From positions 1 through 64,000 of the forward strand of contig NZ_SMCS01000011.1 in assembly GCF_004342265.1 (NCBI RefSeq): a stretch of 64,000 nt of DNA. Direction: 5' to 3'. Positions 46,485 through 56,368 of this stretch are shown here, in pieces. The stretch comes from Luteibacter rhizovicinus. Its GTDB lineage: Bacteria; Pseudomonadota; Gammaproteobacteria; Xanthomonadales; Rhodanobacteraceae. The notes under the pieces were generated by a model that saw nothing but the letters and a program-made list of their open reading frames with translations, searched no databases and was not told the origin of the DNA. The first letter of the stretch is position 1; each line of letters opens with the position of its first letter. The translations under genes and the position numbers were made by a program.

Positions 46485-47533
46485 CGGGCCGCCGGGGCGT
46501 TACCGGAACGAACCTGCATGTCGTTTTCCAGCTGCGCCGCACCGACCGTGACGACCGGTCGATCCGGCTGGACCGGGCCCGATACGGCCGTCATATCGTC
46601 ATGCTCGCCCAGCACCGTAACGGGCACGCTCACCGCTTTACCTTTGTCGGTCTGGAAAATATGCGTATCGGCTCCCTCGCCGATGACCGCCTCACGTGGC
46701 AGCAACCAGCCGTGCCACAGCCCGACCGTGATGGCCGCGCGATACGTCATGCCGGCGACAGGCTGTCCTTCCGGCACGATTTCCGCTGCGGCCTGATGCG
46801 TCTTCGGGTCGAGCGACGAGGCAACGCGACGCACCGCCCCGGACACGTCTTTCCCGTCGTCCAGCGGCGACATCGTGACCGTGTTCCCTGCCTTCACCCG
46901 ATTCATGGCATTCGCTTCGATACCCGCGATGACGCTGAGACGATCGCTTCGACCCAGCGATACGAGTGCCGCGCCCGGCTGCACGGTATCGCCCGCCGTC
47001 GCACCGAAGGCCGTCACCACGCCATCGAAAGGCGCAACGATGTTTATCGTTCCGTCCGGCGCCGAGGCGGCCGGCAGTGCATCGAGTGCGGAACGCGCGT
47101 CGTCGGCGGCCTTGACGGCTTGCGCGAGCTGATCCTTCGTTGCCAGCTGCTGCGCGAACAACTGGGCGGTATGCTGTCGCTGTGCGTTCGCGACGTCGAG
47201 CGCGGTTCGCGCCTGCCGCAACGTCGCCATCGATGGCGCGGCGAGGGTGAAGACGAGCAGACGCTGTCCCCGTTTGACCGCCTGACCGGGTATCGCATCG
47301 ATACGGGTAAGCGAGCCCTGCGCCTGCACGTTCAGGGTAATGACGGCGTCCGCCGCCGCCGTCGCGACGCCATACGCGGTCACGACATCGGGCAAATCGC
47401 CTTGTACCGCTGGCTTAACCTGCACGAGCGCACTTGGCTCCGCCGTGGCGCCGGAGTCGGCGTTACCGGCGCTGCATGCGCCAAGGGCGCCGACGGCTAC
47501 GCAGCATGCCGCTGACTTGAGAAACGCATTCAT
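46481..47533 (-). CDS. RND periplasmic adaptor (membrane fusion) lipoprotein
   Basis: A 350-residue adaptor bridging the RND permease and outer-membrane factor. The lipobox VGALGAC puts the lipid-anchored Cys at about residue 20. The biotinyl-lipoyl half-motifs (LNVQAQGSLTRI...GQAVKRGQRLL and IVAPFDGVVTAFGATAGDTV) flank a helical hairpin (about 105-150), followed by a beta-barrel. The hairpin is short compared with AcrA. It overlaps both neighbours by ATGA. Confidence 0.88.
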   Translation of the reverse strand: MNAFLKSAACCVAVGALGACSAGNADSGATAEPSALVQVKPAVQGDLPDVVTAYGVATAAADAVITLNVQAQGSLTRIDAIPGQAVKRGQRLLVFTLAAPSMATLRQARTALDVANAQRQHTAQLFAQQLATKDQLAQAVKAADDARSALDALPAASAPDGTINIVAPFDGVVTAFGATAGDTVQPGAALVSLGRSDRLSVIAGIEANAMNRVKAGNTVTMSPLDDGKDVSGAVRRVASSLDPKTHQAAAEIVPEGQPVAGMTYRAAITVGLWHGWLLPREAVIGEGADTHIFQTDKGKAVSVPVTVLGEHDDMTAVSGPVQPDRPVVTVGAAQLENDMQVRSGNAPAAR

Positions 47534-48891
47534 GGTTGGGTTACATCCCGTGGCAAGGTCGCCGGCATGCCGGTACCGATCAGGGTGTCGAGCGCGACGC
47601 GCTGTTCGAGCATCGCCTGTTCGAGCGTAATGACAGCGGTGCGACGCGCGAGCGAAGCCACCGCAAGGTCTACATAAGCACGCATATCCATAAGCCCTGC
47701 GTCGAAAGCCTGTCTGGCGCGTTCGTCCGTCCGGTCCGCCTCGGGCAACGCGGCGACACCTGCGGCGAGTTGACCGGAAAAGGTCTGTTGCGCATCGAGC
47801 AGCGCATCGACCTCGTCGGTGGACGTCGCCAGCCTGGCGGTGTACTCGTCGTGCAACTGCTGGCGCGTCGCCGACTCGACCGCGATGACATGCTGGTTGC
47901 GATCGAATACAGGCAGATCGAATGTCACCGTCGGGCCGCCGTTGCGTACGCGGCTATTGTCCTGCGAAGCGCTGTAACCGATGGACAGCACGGGGAACTG
48001 CGCGAGGACGGCCGCGCGCAATGTCGCTTCCTGCGCGGTATATCCCAGCCTGAGCGCCACGAGATCCGGACGCCGTTGCGCCAGGGTCGACAGGTCGGCG
48101 CGTACCTTGCCGGCATCGAGCGTGGTCATGGAGGGGAGAGGCGCGAGCGGAAGGACGGTTTTCGAACTGATACCGAGCAAGGTATTCAGATCGCGTCTTT
48201 GTGCCTTCAGCTTGCGATCGAGTTCGTCGTGCGCCACGCGCGCATCCGCTGCGGCGGCGAGTGCGGGTGTCGCCGCAGCGAGCTCCGCGTTCCCATCGGT
48301 AACGGCCTGGCGTACGCGCGCACTGCGTTTATCGAGGAGCGTGAGAGTGGTGGTCTGCACATCGAGAAGCCGTTCGCCTTCGACGATGTCGACGACGAGC
48401 AGTCGCGCTTTCGCGACCGTCTGCCATTCCTGCCAGAGCAGACTGGCGTCGACCTTCGCGGCGTTCGCTCGGGCGGCTTCGCGGCGCGGTGCCAATGTAA
48501 TGAGCGATTTGATGTCCTGGCTGATTCCCGCCGTCCATGCCGTCGAGTCGCCGACGCCGGAGAGGAGATAACCGATACCCGCATTGACGGATGGATTGGG
48601 TAGCAATCCGTCCTGAAGCATCTGCGCCTGAGCGATGCCGCGTTGCGAACGTGCGGAGACGAGCTCGGGGCTATTCAGCAGAACGAGGCGTTCCACGTCC
48701 GCGATCGTAAGAGGTTCGGACGTTTGCGCAGCGCCGTGCAACGCGGCCGGGTCGGACGGCAGTGTCGCCGTGGTCGGCAGCGGCAGGGGTTTGTATGTGG
48801 CGCAGCCGCCCAGGCTCGCGATGCACGCGGCAAGCGTCAGGGAAATTCTGCAAGCATGTATGTGACGGTTCGGAGACACAGGAGGCGCCAC
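47530..48891 (-). CDS. TolC/CusC-like outer-membrane factor lipoprotein
   Basis: A 453-residue outer-membrane channel of the tripartite pump. The N-terminal lipobox SLGGC is followed by two OEP repeats with long amphipathic helices, including ERLVLLNSPELVSARSQRGIA and RRPDLVALRLGYTAQEATL. It begins at a GTG preceded by GAGGGG; a second GTG four codons later is possible. It leads the OMF-MFP-RND operon, each joint being a 4-base overlap, and follows the response-regulator gene. Confidence 0.85.
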   Translation of the reverse strand: MAPPVSPNRHIHACRISLTLAACIASLGGCATYKPLPLPTTATLPSDPAALHGAAQTSEPLTIADVERLVLLNSPELVSARSQRGIAQAQMLQDGLLPNPSVNAGIGYLLSGVGDSTAWTAGISQDIKSLITLAPRREAARANAAKVDASLLWQEWQTVAKARLLVVDIVEGERLLDVQTTTLTLLDKRSARVRQAVTDGNAELAAATPALAAAADARVAHDELDRKLKAQRRDLNTLLGISSKTVLPLAPLPSMTTLDAGKVRADLSTLAQRRPDLVALRLGYTAQEATLRAAVLAQFPVLSIGYSASQDNSRVRNGGPTVTFDLPVFDRNQHVIAVESATRQQLHDEYTARLATSTDEVDALLDAQQTFSGQLAAGVAALPEADRTDERARQAFDAGLMDMRAYVDLAVASLARRTAVITLEQAMLEQRVALDTLIGTGMPATLPRDVTQP

Positions 48892-49090
48892 GCGCCCCTC
48901 CTTGCAGTGGCAGAGGTTACCGACCTTAATGGCGTTTGCTTAGGACTCTCTTTGGATCGATGCGGATTTGGCAGCGCCGTGCGCAATGCCCTCAGTCTCA
49001 CATCTCCGCAGGGATCGCGCTCAAGCGCGCTCCTGCACAAGACCTGCGACGTGCTTGCGGCGTCGCCCTCAATGAAACTTTCTTCATCAT

Positions 49091-49151
49091 CGGGAAGGGG
49101 GCCGGCGCCACCCACGCGGCGGCCGGCAGGAGGGCAAAGGCGGTCGGGTGG
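49091..49151 (+). repeat. structured intergenic element C (truncated copy)
   Basis: The stretch matches the left half of element A: GGAAG-x3-GCCGG-x2-CCACCCA, then GCGGCCGG-AGGAGGGC-A-GG-GG-CGGG-GG. It stops where A's inner region begins, so the right-hand arms are missing. It lies in the gap between the response regulator and pump operon. Confidence 0.68.
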
Positions 49152-49160
49152 ACGTTGTGT

Positions 49161-49826
49161 TTATCGTGGATCGCGGGGAACCATGTAGCCGAAGCCGCGC
49201 ACCGTCTGGATCGCTTCATGGCTGAGCTTTCGCCTGAGCGCGTGCACGAGGACCTCGAGCGCATTGGGACTGAGCGTGTTGTCGATGCCGTAGAGCGACC
49301 GTTCCAGCGTTTCCCTGCGGACGATCCTGCCGGTCCGTTCCATCAGAATCTGGAGCAGCGAAAATTCGCGACGCGTCAGCTCCACCCGCTCTTGACGGTA
49401 ACTGACCTCGAACGTACTCAGATTGAGTTCGAGCGCGCCCGCCTCCAGGCAATTGTCGGCAAGGCCGTGCGCGCGGCGGGTGAGGGAACGTATTCTTGCC
49501 GCCAGCTCATCCAGATGAAACGGTTTGACGAGATAGTCGTCCGCACCGGCATCGAGACCGCGAATGCGTGCCTCGACGGACTCCCGCGCGGTCATGACAA
49601 TGATGGGCGTCGTGACGCGGAGTCGACGTGCTTCGATCAGGACCTCCAGGCCGTCTTTTCCGGGCAGTCCGAAATCCAGCAATACCAGATCGGCGGTTTC
49701 GCCCTTCAGGGCTTCGAGGCCCTCGGGTCCGGTACGCAGCCAGGTGACCGCGTACGAAAGCTGCTCGAGGGCACGTTTTATCGCCGCACCCAGCTGAGCA
49801 TCGTCTTCGATGACGATGATATGCAC
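49161..49826 (-). CDS. OmpR/PhoB-type response regulator
   Basis: A 221-residue two-component regulator. The receiver domain has acidic pair D8-D9, phospho-acceptor D51, T79 and K101. The C-terminal winged helix (about 130-221) includes ELTRREFSLLQILMER and VHALRRKLSHEAIQTVRGFGY. A GTG start (VHIIVIEDD) with AGGAG 7 bases upstream gives the family's usual length. No histidine kinase is encoded next to it. It precedes the RND pump genes on the same strand after 269 bases, so control of the pump is plausible. Confidence 0.9.
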   Translation of the reverse strand: MHIIVIEDDAQLGAAIKRALEQLSYAVTWLRTGPEGLEALKGETADLVLLDFGLPGKDGLEVLIEARRLRVTTPIIVMTARESVEARIRGLDAGADDYLVKPFHLDELAARIRSLTRRAHGLADNCLEAGALELNLSTFEVSYRQERVELTRREFSLLQILMERTGRIVRRETLERSLYGIDNTLSPNALEVLVHALRRKLSHEAIQTVRGFGYMVPRDPR

Positions 49827-49952
49827 GGTCAGCTCCTCGACCTCTTTGCCCACGTCGCACCATGGAAGGTAAGCCACCGCGTGGCATCGTTCGGGCAACG
49901 CCAATACGCGCACGTTGCGCAAGTATTGTTCGGTACGAGGCTTAGGGGCGCC

Positions 49953-50660
49953 TTAAGGACGAGGGCTGGTCAGAAGCGATCGCAGTTGGGGATACGGGGA
50001 CCGGGCCAGCGCATCGGCGAGTGCGTCCAGGAAATAGGACGGCGCTTTGGGGATCGCGCTACGCAGGAAGGTTTCCGCCTCGTCGACGCGACCTTGCGTG
50101 GCAAGCACCGAGGCCCAGCTGCATTCGCCGCGATAGTCGCCCGCTTCGGCCGAGCGCCGGAAGAGCGCCATGGCCTTGTCGGGATCGTGCGGCGTTTCCC
50201 AGCCGTTTTCGTAGTACTGGGCAAGGAAGTTCATGGACCGCGCATGGCCCATATCAACGGCACGGCTGAACCATACGAACGCCGCGGCACGGTCCTTCGT
50301 CACGCCGCGACCATTCGCCAGCAGGTGCGCGTAGTTGTAAACCGCCCAGTCCAGGCCGGTGTCGGCGGCGCGGCGGAACCAGACCGCCGCCAGATCGTAG
50401 TCGACCGCGTTACCCCAACCGTTCTCGTAACAGCGACCGAGCATGTTCATCGCCATCGGCGAGTGCCGATGGGCGGCCTGCTGAAACCAGTACAGCGCCT
50501 CGGAGGGCGCTTTTTCGCAGCCGTTGCCGTCGAGATACATCTGGCCAGCGATGGTCTGCGCCGCAGCGTCGCCTGCGCGTGCCAGTTCCGCGACGTAAGC
50601 GAAAGCGGCTTCCGGCGATTCGTCGAAGCGGCTGGCCAGTTCGGACGGATCGAAGGGCAT
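49953..50660 (-). CDS. Sel1-repeat protein of the piuC operon
   Basis: About 235 residues with at least four Sel1/TPR-like repeats (AQTIAGQMYLDGNGCEK, MNMLGRCYENGWGNAVD, and two more ending EALYWFQQAA or AAVWFRRAAD). These alpha-alpha superhelices mediate protein contacts; the role beside PiuC is not established. No signal peptide is seen. The ATG at 50660 overlaps the piuC stop (TGATG) and is preferred over one five codons earlier. Confidence 0.82.
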   Translation of the reverse strand: MPFDPSELASRFDESPEAAFAYVAELARAGDAAAQTIAGQMYLDGNGCEKAPSEALYWFQQAAHRHSPMAMNMLGRCYENGWGNAVDYDLAAVWFRRAADTGLDWAVYNYAHLLANGRGVTKDRAAAFVWFSRAVDMGHARSMNFLAQYYENGWETPHDPDKAMALFRRSAEAGDYRGECSWASVLATQGRVDEAETFLRSAIPKAPSYFLDALADALARSPYPQLRSLLTSPRP

Positions 50661-51346
50661 CAGGTCTCGGCCCATTGACGCAGAAGGTTGTGATACACGC
50701 CGGTCAGCTGAAGCAGGGCGGATGCATCGGCGCCCGACGCCGTAAGGGTCTGGATCGACACGTCTAGATCGAACAGCAGGCGTCGATGGCCGTCGTCGCG
50801 CACCAGGCTCTGTATCCAGAAGAACGAGGCTACGCGCTCTCCGCGCGTGACGGGCAAAACCTTGTGCAGGCTGCTGCCGGGATAAAGCACCAGGTGACCG
50901 GCCGGCAGTTTTACCGAATGCGTGCCGAAAGTGTCTTCGATGACGAGTTCGCCACCGTCGTAAGTATCCGGATCGGCCAGGAATAACGTGGCCGAAAGAT
51001 CCGTGCGCACGGCTTCCGGCGGAGATGTCCGGCGATCGTAGCGAACGGCGTTGTCCACGTGGAAGCCGAACGACTGGCCGCCATCGTAGCGATTGAACAG
51101 GGGAGGGTAGATGCGTTTCGGCAACGCCGCAGCGAAGAACGTCGTATTGGCCGAAAGTGCCTGGAGCACCGCGTCGCCGAGCTCGATGGCGAGCGGATCG
51201 TTCTCGGGAAGCTGGGCGTTGTCCTTGGCGGTGGCGGACTGATAGCCCGCCGTGATGCGGCCATCCGCCCAGTGCGCTTCGGAAAGTCGCCGGCGTACCG
51301 TCGCGACTTCGACTGCGGTCAGGACTTCGGGGATGTGCAGAAGCAT
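50660..51346 (-). CDS. piuC: PiuC-type PKHD Fe(II)/2-oxoglutarate hydroxylase
   Basis: A 228-residue dioxygenase often encoded beside catecholate-type siderophore receptors. The Fe(II) triad is H96-x-D98 (FGFHVDN) and H161 (GSSLHKV), with R171 (GERVASFFW) for 2-oxoglutarate. [18 protein letters not shown] is the PiuC/YbiX signature. The ATG before LLHIPEVL is the family start. It follows the receptor after 52 bases and overlaps the Sel1 gene. Confidence 0.92.
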   Translation of the reverse strand: MLLHIPEVLTAVEVATVRRRLSEAHWADGRITAGYQSATAKDNAQLPENDPLAIELGDAVLQALSANTTFFAAALPKRIYPPLFNRYDGGQSFGFHVDNAVRYDRRTSPPEAVRTDLSATLFLADPDTYDGGELVIEDTFGTHSVKLPAGHLVLYPGSSLHKVLPVTRGERVASFFWIQSLVRDDGHRRLLFDLDVSIQTLTASGADASALLQLTGVYHNLLRQWAET

Positions 51347-51398
51347 GCGAGCTGGCCTGTAAGTACCTCCCCGACAGCGCGGGGAGGTACGTTGTGCA

Positions 51399-53681
51399 TC
51401 AGAACTTGAAGTTGGCGCTGAGGATGCCAACCCGACCCGGTGCTACGTTCGCGTAGTGCGCGGCGTAGGCCTTGTCGAAATAGTACTTGTTCGTGAGGTT
51501 CTGGACGTTCAGCTGCAGCGTTACGTTGCGATTGACGACGTACGAGGCCATCAGGTCGAAACGCGTATAGCCGGGAACCCATTTGGTGTTCGCGGTGTTG
51601 CCATAGACCTTGTCCATGGCATACGCGCCGCCGCCGACGGTGAGCCGCGGCGTGATGGCGTAGCTGGTCCACAGCGTGAAGCTGTTCTTGGGCGTATTCG
51701 GGAACTGGTTGCCCTTGCTGGCGATATCGGCCGGTGCCGGCTGGATCAGCTTGCTGTTGAGATAGGTGTAGCCGGCGAAGACATTCCATTGTTCGGTGAT
51801 ATTGCCGCTTGCACCGATTTCGATACCGTCGACGCGCTGCTTGCCCGCGTTGATCTGCGTGCTGCCGCGGCCGCCGGTGGCGACGCGCGCATTCGTCTTT
51901 TCGGTGCGGAAGATGGCACCGGTCAGCGACACGCGCTGCTCGAGAACGTCCCACTTCGTACCGACTTCGAGGTTGCGGCTGCTTTCCGGCTTCAACGCGC
52001 TGTTCGTGACGGCGATGCCATCGGCACCGTCGCCGGCATCCACGCCGGGCGGATTCGACGACGTGCCGTACGACGCGTAGATGCTGCCGTTGGCGGCGGG
52101 CTTGAATACGACGCCAGCCTGGTAGTTCCAGAAGTTCGAATCGTTCTTGGCGACCGTGGTGACGTTCGTCGTGGTGGTCAGTGCGGTCGACTTCGTTTCG
52201 AAGCTGTCGAAACGCGTGCCGAGATTCAGCGACCACATTTCGTTGAGTTCCATCGTGTCGAACGCCCACGCGGAGCGCGTATTCGTCGTGATGCGCGCGG
52301 GGTTCTGTCCGCCGACGATCGCACCGGTCCACGGATCGTGCGGATTGGGATTGATGACGGGAGCGCACCAGTAGTTCGAGGGCGCACCGATGCCGTACTT
52401 GCTGGTGCAGGCGCCGTTGACGATCGAGCCGCTGTTGTGGGTGTCGGCGGCGTTCTTTGCCGGATCGACCAGGTAGCTGGTGCGGTTGGTCTTCTCGTTG
52501 CTGATTTCCACGCCTACCGCGAGCGTGTGCTTGACCGAGCCGGTCTCGAACGTACCCGTGAGGTCCGTCTGGTTCGTCACGTTGGTCGTGTCGCTGATGC
52601 GGTTGTTGTTACGGCGCCAGATACCGCCGTTGACCAGGAAGTTGCCCTGGCTGTCGTCGGGCTGCGTCCAGATGTAATCGTTCGTGGAGCGGGCATACAC
52701 CGTGGTATTGCGCAGCTGCCAACCATCGCCGAAGTCGTGCTTGACCAGTATCTGGCCGATATCGTTTTTCTGCTTCTGGAAATCGCGATCGAGCAGGCCG
52801 TAGTACGTACCGCGCGGCACGTGGATCGGGCTGCCGCTGCGGTTGGGTGCGTTGTTCGGGTTGTTGTACGGAATGCCGCTGTCCGGCGTGTCGTCGGACT
52901 GCAGGTGGTAATAGCTCAGCGTGACGCTGGTATCGGCGTGCAGGCCGAAGGTGATCGAGGGAGCGATGCCCCAGCGGCTCTGGTCCGGACCGTTACGCCC
53001 CGGCACATCGGCGTCGTGGGCCATGACGTTCAGGCGGAAGGCGGAGTCCGAACCGATCAGCTGGTTCCAGTCGGCGGTGCCGCGTTTGTAGCTGTCCGTG
53101 CCCAGGCCGACCGTGCCGCTGACGAAGTTTTCGGCCTTCGGCGCTTTCGACACCAGATTGATGCTGCCACCCACGGAGCCACGACCCGTATAGGCGGAGC
53201 TGGGTCCCTTGATGACTTCGACCTGCTCGATGTCGAAGATTTCGCGCTGCTGCGAGCCGGAGCTGCGCACGCCGTCGACGAAGATCGAACTCTCGGAATC
53301 GAAGCCGCGAATGATCGGACGGTCGCCGTTCGGATTGCCGCCTTCGCCCGCGCCAAAGGTGATGCCGGGAACGGTGCGCAGCACATCCTGGAGCGACATC
53401 GATGCGCTCTGCTGGATGATTTCCTGCGGAATCACGGTGACCGAGCGGGGGGTATCCAGCAGTGGGGCGGTGAACTTCGGCGAGCTCGAATTGACGACGG
53501 TGGACTGGACCCTGACGCTTTCCAGCGTTTCCGCGCTCTTGGCGTCTTTGTCGCCCTTCGGCGGCGGTACCGTGACATCGGCGGCATGCGCGGCGGATGT
53601 GGCGAGGACGAGGCCGAGAGCGCTGGCGACGAGGCGCCGGGGGGAGGTCGCCGTCGACGTGACGAACGCGTTGGAAGACAT
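51399..53681 (-). CDS. Fiu/PiuA-type catecholate siderophore TonB receptor
   Basis: A 760-residue outer-membrane receptor for ferric catecholate-type siderophores. It has a signal peptide (about 1-34, ending AAHAAD), a TonB-box region ([12 protein letters not shown]) and a plug with [13 protein letters not shown] and [19 protein letters not shown]. The Tyr/Asn-rich 22-strand barrel ends ANFKF. Direct linkage with piuC makes the Fiu/PiuA assignment likely. AAGGAA lies 7 bases before the chosen ATG; a second ATG six codons upstream is in frame. A Fur-like site lies 135 bases upstream. Confidence 0.9.
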   Translation of the reverse strand: MSSNAFVTSTATSPRRLVASALGLVLATSAAHAADVTVPPPKGDKDAKSAETLESVRVQSTVVNSSSPKFTAPLLDTPRSVTVIPQEIIQQSASMSLQDVLRTVPGITFGAGEGGNPNGDRPIIRGFDSESSIFVDGVRSSGSQQREIFDIEQVEVIKGPSSAYTGRGSVGGSINLVSKAPKAENFVSGTVGLGTDSYKRGTADWNQLIGSDSAFRLNVMAHDADVPGRNGPDQSRWGIAPSITFGLHADTSVTLSYYHLQSDDTPDSGIPYNNPNNAPNRSGSPIHVPRGTYYGLLDRDFQKQKNDIGQILVKHDFGDGWQLRNTTVYARSTNDYIWTQPDDSQGNFLVNGGIWRRNNNRISDTTNVTNQTDLTGTFETGSVKHTLAVGVEISNEKTNRTSYLVDPAKNAADTHNSGSIVNGACTSKYGIGAPSNYWCAPVINPNPHDPWTGAIVGGQNPARITTNTRSAWAFDTMELNEMWSLNLGTRFDSFETKSTALTTTTNVTTVAKNDSNFWNYQAGVVFKPAANGSIYASYGTSSNPPGVDAGDGADGIAVTNSALKPESSRNLEVGTKWDVLEQRVSLTGAIFRTEKTNARVATGGRGSTQINAGKQRVDGIEIGASGNITEQWNVFAGYTYLNSKLIQPAPADIASKGNQFPNTPKNSFTLWTSYAITPRLTVGGGAYAMDKVYGNTANTKWVPGYTRFDLMASYVVNRNVTLQLNVQNLTNKYYFDKAYAAHYANVAPGRVGILSANFKF

Positions 53682-53815
53682 CGGGCTTTCCTTGTGCATT
53701 TACGAATAGGTTTTTCAGGCCGCGCGGAACCGTCCCGGTGGGTGGCCGGGGGCGGTTATTGCGCTGGTGTTCCCTGGTGCCCCGGCAGGGCCGGGCATAA
53801 CGGTAAAGTTACAGT

Positions 53816-53836
53816 AAGTGAGAATGATTCGCAATC
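53816..53836 (-). promoter_or_regulatory. candidate Fur box
   Basis: AAGTGAGAATGATTCGCAATC resembles the classical Fur site (TGAGAATGATTCTCATT-like), with a well kept left half (GAGAATGATT) and a degenerate right half. It lies upstream of the siderophore-receptor operon. Confidence 0.65.
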
Positions 53837-53905
53837 TGTTACGGAGAGTAAGAGGGCCGTGCAATGGATTCGGAGCCGGCCTGTAGGTGGGGTGGATGAC
53901 GGACC

Positions 53906-53938
53906 AAAAAAAACGCCACGCTTTTGCGTGGCGTTTTT
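53906..53938 (-). terminator. terminator of the M13 peptidase gene (bidirectional form)
   Basis: AAAAACGCCACGC-TTTT-GCGTGGCGTTTTT: a perfect 13-bp stem including the A/T ends, preceded by further A residues. On the minus strand this gives an 8-base T-run, 22 bases past the peptidase stop. Confidence 0.93.
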
Positions 53939-53960
53939 CATTCCCGTTACGGGAAAGGCA

Positions 53961-56099
53961 TTACCAGATCTTTACCTGCTTCTCGCCAGCACGGACCATG
54001 TTGGCGCCGGGCTTGCACTGGAACGCCGTAGCGAACGATTCCATGTTCGACGGGGCGCCGATGGCGCGCAGCGAGGCCGGTGCGTGCGGATCGGTGTTGA
54101 GGTACAGCATCGCCTGCTTTTCGCGGACGCTGCCGCGCCACACGCGTGCCCAGTTCAGGAAGAAGCGCTGGTCCTGCGTGTAACCGTCGATCTTTGCCTG
54201 CGCTTCGGTCGGGTTCTTCTTCAGCGCTTCCTGCAGGGCGTCGTAAGCAACGTTCAGGCCGCCCAGATCGGCGATGTTCTCACCCAGGGTGAGCTTGCCG
54301 TTGACGTGCAGGTCCGGCTTGTCCTTGATCGGCGCGTATTCGTTGAACTGGTTGACGAGGCGCGCGGTGCGCTCCTCGAACTTCTTGGCATCGTCCTTGG
54401 TCCACCAGTCCTTGTTATTGCCTTCGCCGTCGAACTTGCTGCCTTCGTCGTCGAAGCCGTGGCTGGCTTCGTGACCGATGACGGCACCGATGCCGCCGTA
54501 GTTAATGGCGTCGTCGCCATTGGCATCGAAGAACGGCGGCTGCAGGATGGCGGCCGGGAAGTTGATCGTGTTGTCGGTCGGGTTGTAGTACGCGTTGACC
54601 GTCTGCGGTGTCATGCCCCAGTCGAGGCGGTCGGTCGGCTTGCCGATCTTGGCGATGTCGTAGTGATAGTTGAACTTCGACGCCGCCTGGACGTTGGCGT
54701 AGTAGTTGTCACCCTTCACGTCGAGGCCGGACCAGTCGCGCCACTTGTCGGGATAGCCGATCTTGGGCAGGAAGGTATTCCACTTGGCGACGGCCTTTTC
54801 CTTCGTCTCGGGGCTCATCCAATCGAGGTTTTCGATGCGCGCCTTGAGGGCGTTGCGCACGTTGTCGACCAGTTCGTTCGCACGCTGCTTGGCTTCCGGC
54901 TTGAAGACCTTGGCCACGTAGAGCTGGCCGAGCGCTTCGCCCATGCTGCCGTTGACCGAACCGAGCACGCGCTTCCAGCGCGGCTTCTGCTGCGGCTGGC
55001 CGGCGAGGGTCTTGCCGTAGAAGTCGAACTTGTTGTCCTGGAAAGTCTTGGACAGGTACGGCGACGAGCTGTCGATCGCGTGGAAGCGCAGGTAGGCCTG
55101 CCACTGCGAAACCGGCGTGGAGGCCAGCATCTTGTCGACCTGCGCGAAGAACTTCGGCTGCGAGAGCGAGAAACCCTTGTCGACCGTGACGCCCTGGGTC
55201 TCGAAGAATTTTTCCCACTTGAAGTGCGGCATGACCTTGTCGGCCTGGGCCACGGTCACGAAGTGGTACTGGTTTTCCGGCGTACGCAGCTCGACCGGCG
55301 CGAGCGATGCCGCGGCCAGCGTGGTTTCGAACTTCATGACGTCGTCGGCCTGCTTCTTCGCATCGGCTTCGGGTACGCCGCCGAGGGTCAGGGTCTTGGC
55401 GACGTATTCGACGTAGGACTTGCGGATTTCCGCGTTCTTCGGGTCCGTGTAGTAATCCTTGGTCGGGAGGCCGAGGCCGTCCTGCTGCGCGTAGCCGATC
55501 TGGATCTTCGCGTTCTGGTAGTCGGCACCGGAGCTGAAGCTGAAGACATAGCCATTGCCGTCGGCGAAGCTCGAGTCAAGGAAATCGACGACGTCGGCGC
55601 TGGTCTTGAGCGCGGCGATCTTGTCGAGTTCGGGCTTCAGCGGCGCGGCGCCCGCGGTTTCGATGGCGGCGTCGTCCATGCCCGAGCGATACAGCAGGCC
55701 GATCTTCTGTTCGATCGAGCCGGCCTTGGCGCCGTCGGCGCCCTTGTTCATCTCGTCGACGATGTCGTGCTGGGTGTTGAGGCTGTTTTCGGCCAGCTTG
55801 TCGAAGGCGCCCCAACGGGTGCGATCTTCGGGAATCGGATTGGCGGCAACCCACTTGGCGTTGACGAAGCCGTTGAAGTCGCCGCAGGCGTCGACGTTGG
55901 TGTCGATATCGGCAACATCGAACGAGGGCGCCTTGGCGGCAGCGGCCGTCGTCGAGGCCGGAGCCGGAGCGGTAGCGCTCGGGGCAGGCTGGTTGCCGCC
56001 CGGGACGGCGGTGTCCGCGTCGCTATGCTTGCTGCAAGCGCTGGCGGTGAGCGCAAGGCCGACCGCAAACGCGAGCGGCTTCAGAAACTGCTTGGTCAT
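53961..56099 (-). CDS. M13 family zinc metalloendopeptidase (PepO/neprilysin-like)
   Basis: A 712-residue envelope-associated oligopeptidase. The lipoprotein-like N-terminus (ALTASAC, Cys at 22) is followed by an Ala/Pro/Thr linker and the two-domain M13 fold. The zinc site is H543-E544-x2-H547 (VIGHEASHGFDDEG), the third ligand lies in GENIADLGG, and NAYYNP binds substrate. The C-terminus ends EKQVKIW. It presumably degrades peptides up to about 30-40 residues. It has its own terminator and stands apart from the receptor operon. Confidence 0.92.
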   Translation of the reverse strand: MTKQFLKPLAFAVGLALTASACSKHSDADTAVPGGNQPAPSATAPAPASTTAAAAKAPSFDVADIDTNVDACGDFNGFVNAKWVAANPIPEDRTRWGAFDKLAENSLNTQHDIVDEMNKGADGAKAGSIEQKIGLLYRSGMDDAAIETAGAAPLKPELDKIAALKTSADVVDFLDSSFADGNGYVFSFSSGADYQNAKIQIGYAQQDGLGLPTKDYYTDPKNAEIRKSYVEYVAKTLTLGGVPEADAKKQADDVMKFETTLAAASLAPVELRTPENQYHFVTVAQADKVMPHFKWEKFFETQGVTVDKGFSLSQPKFFAQVDKMLASTPVSQWQAYLRFHAIDSSSPYLSKTFQDNKFDFYGKTLAGQPQQKPRWKRVLGSVNGSMGEALGQLYVAKVFKPEAKQRANELVDNVRNALKARIENLDWMSPETKEKAVAKWNTFLPKIGYPDKWRDWSGLDVKGDNYYANVQAASKFNYHYDIAKIGKPTDRLDWGMTPQTVNAYYNPTDNTINFPAAILQPPFFDANGDDAINYGGIGAVIGHEASHGFDDEGSKFDGEGNNKDWWTKDDAKKFEERTARLVNQFNEYAPIKDKPDLHVNGKLTLGENIADLGGLNVAYDALQEALKKNPTEAQAKIDGYTQDQRFFLNWARVWRGSVREKQAMLYLNTDPHAPASLRAIGAPSNMESFATAFQCKPGANMVRAGEKQVKIW

Positions 56100-56278
56100 G
56101 GATGTCCCTCTGTTGGTGGCATCGCCCGCAGGCGAGATCGGTAACTTCCCGAGGATAACGTGTGTTGGCGCCGTGGAGGGGTGGGGGTGACGAAAGTCAT
56201 GGGTGGGGGCGGGCTATCGTTGCGCTGCTCCATCCACCCCCTTCCTCACCGTCGCCCCAGCGCAGGCAGGGCCCCAGG

Positions 56279-56306
56279 GCGATATCGCTGGAATGAGCGA
56301 TATCGC
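56279..56306. repeat. isolated 11-bp palindrome
   Basis: GCGATATCGCT and AGCGATATCGC flank a 6-base centre (GGAATG), each arm being itself nearly palindromic. It lies in the 269-base gap between the M14 and M13 peptidase genes. No T-run follows on either strand. Confidence 0.55.
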
Positions 56307-56368
56307 GGACGGCCGCATTCTTTAACAGTGAGTAGGCAGTGTTCGGCGTTCCTGGTCGTCAGCGAGGT

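Noticed and set aside
51456-56144. A 1562-codon open frame on the plus strand
   Set aside because: It lies opposite the siderophore receptor and the M13 peptidase, both of which have complete family motifs, signal sequences and a terminator. Its translation is rich in Arg/Val/Asp with no domain, as expected for antisense of GC-rich coding DNA.
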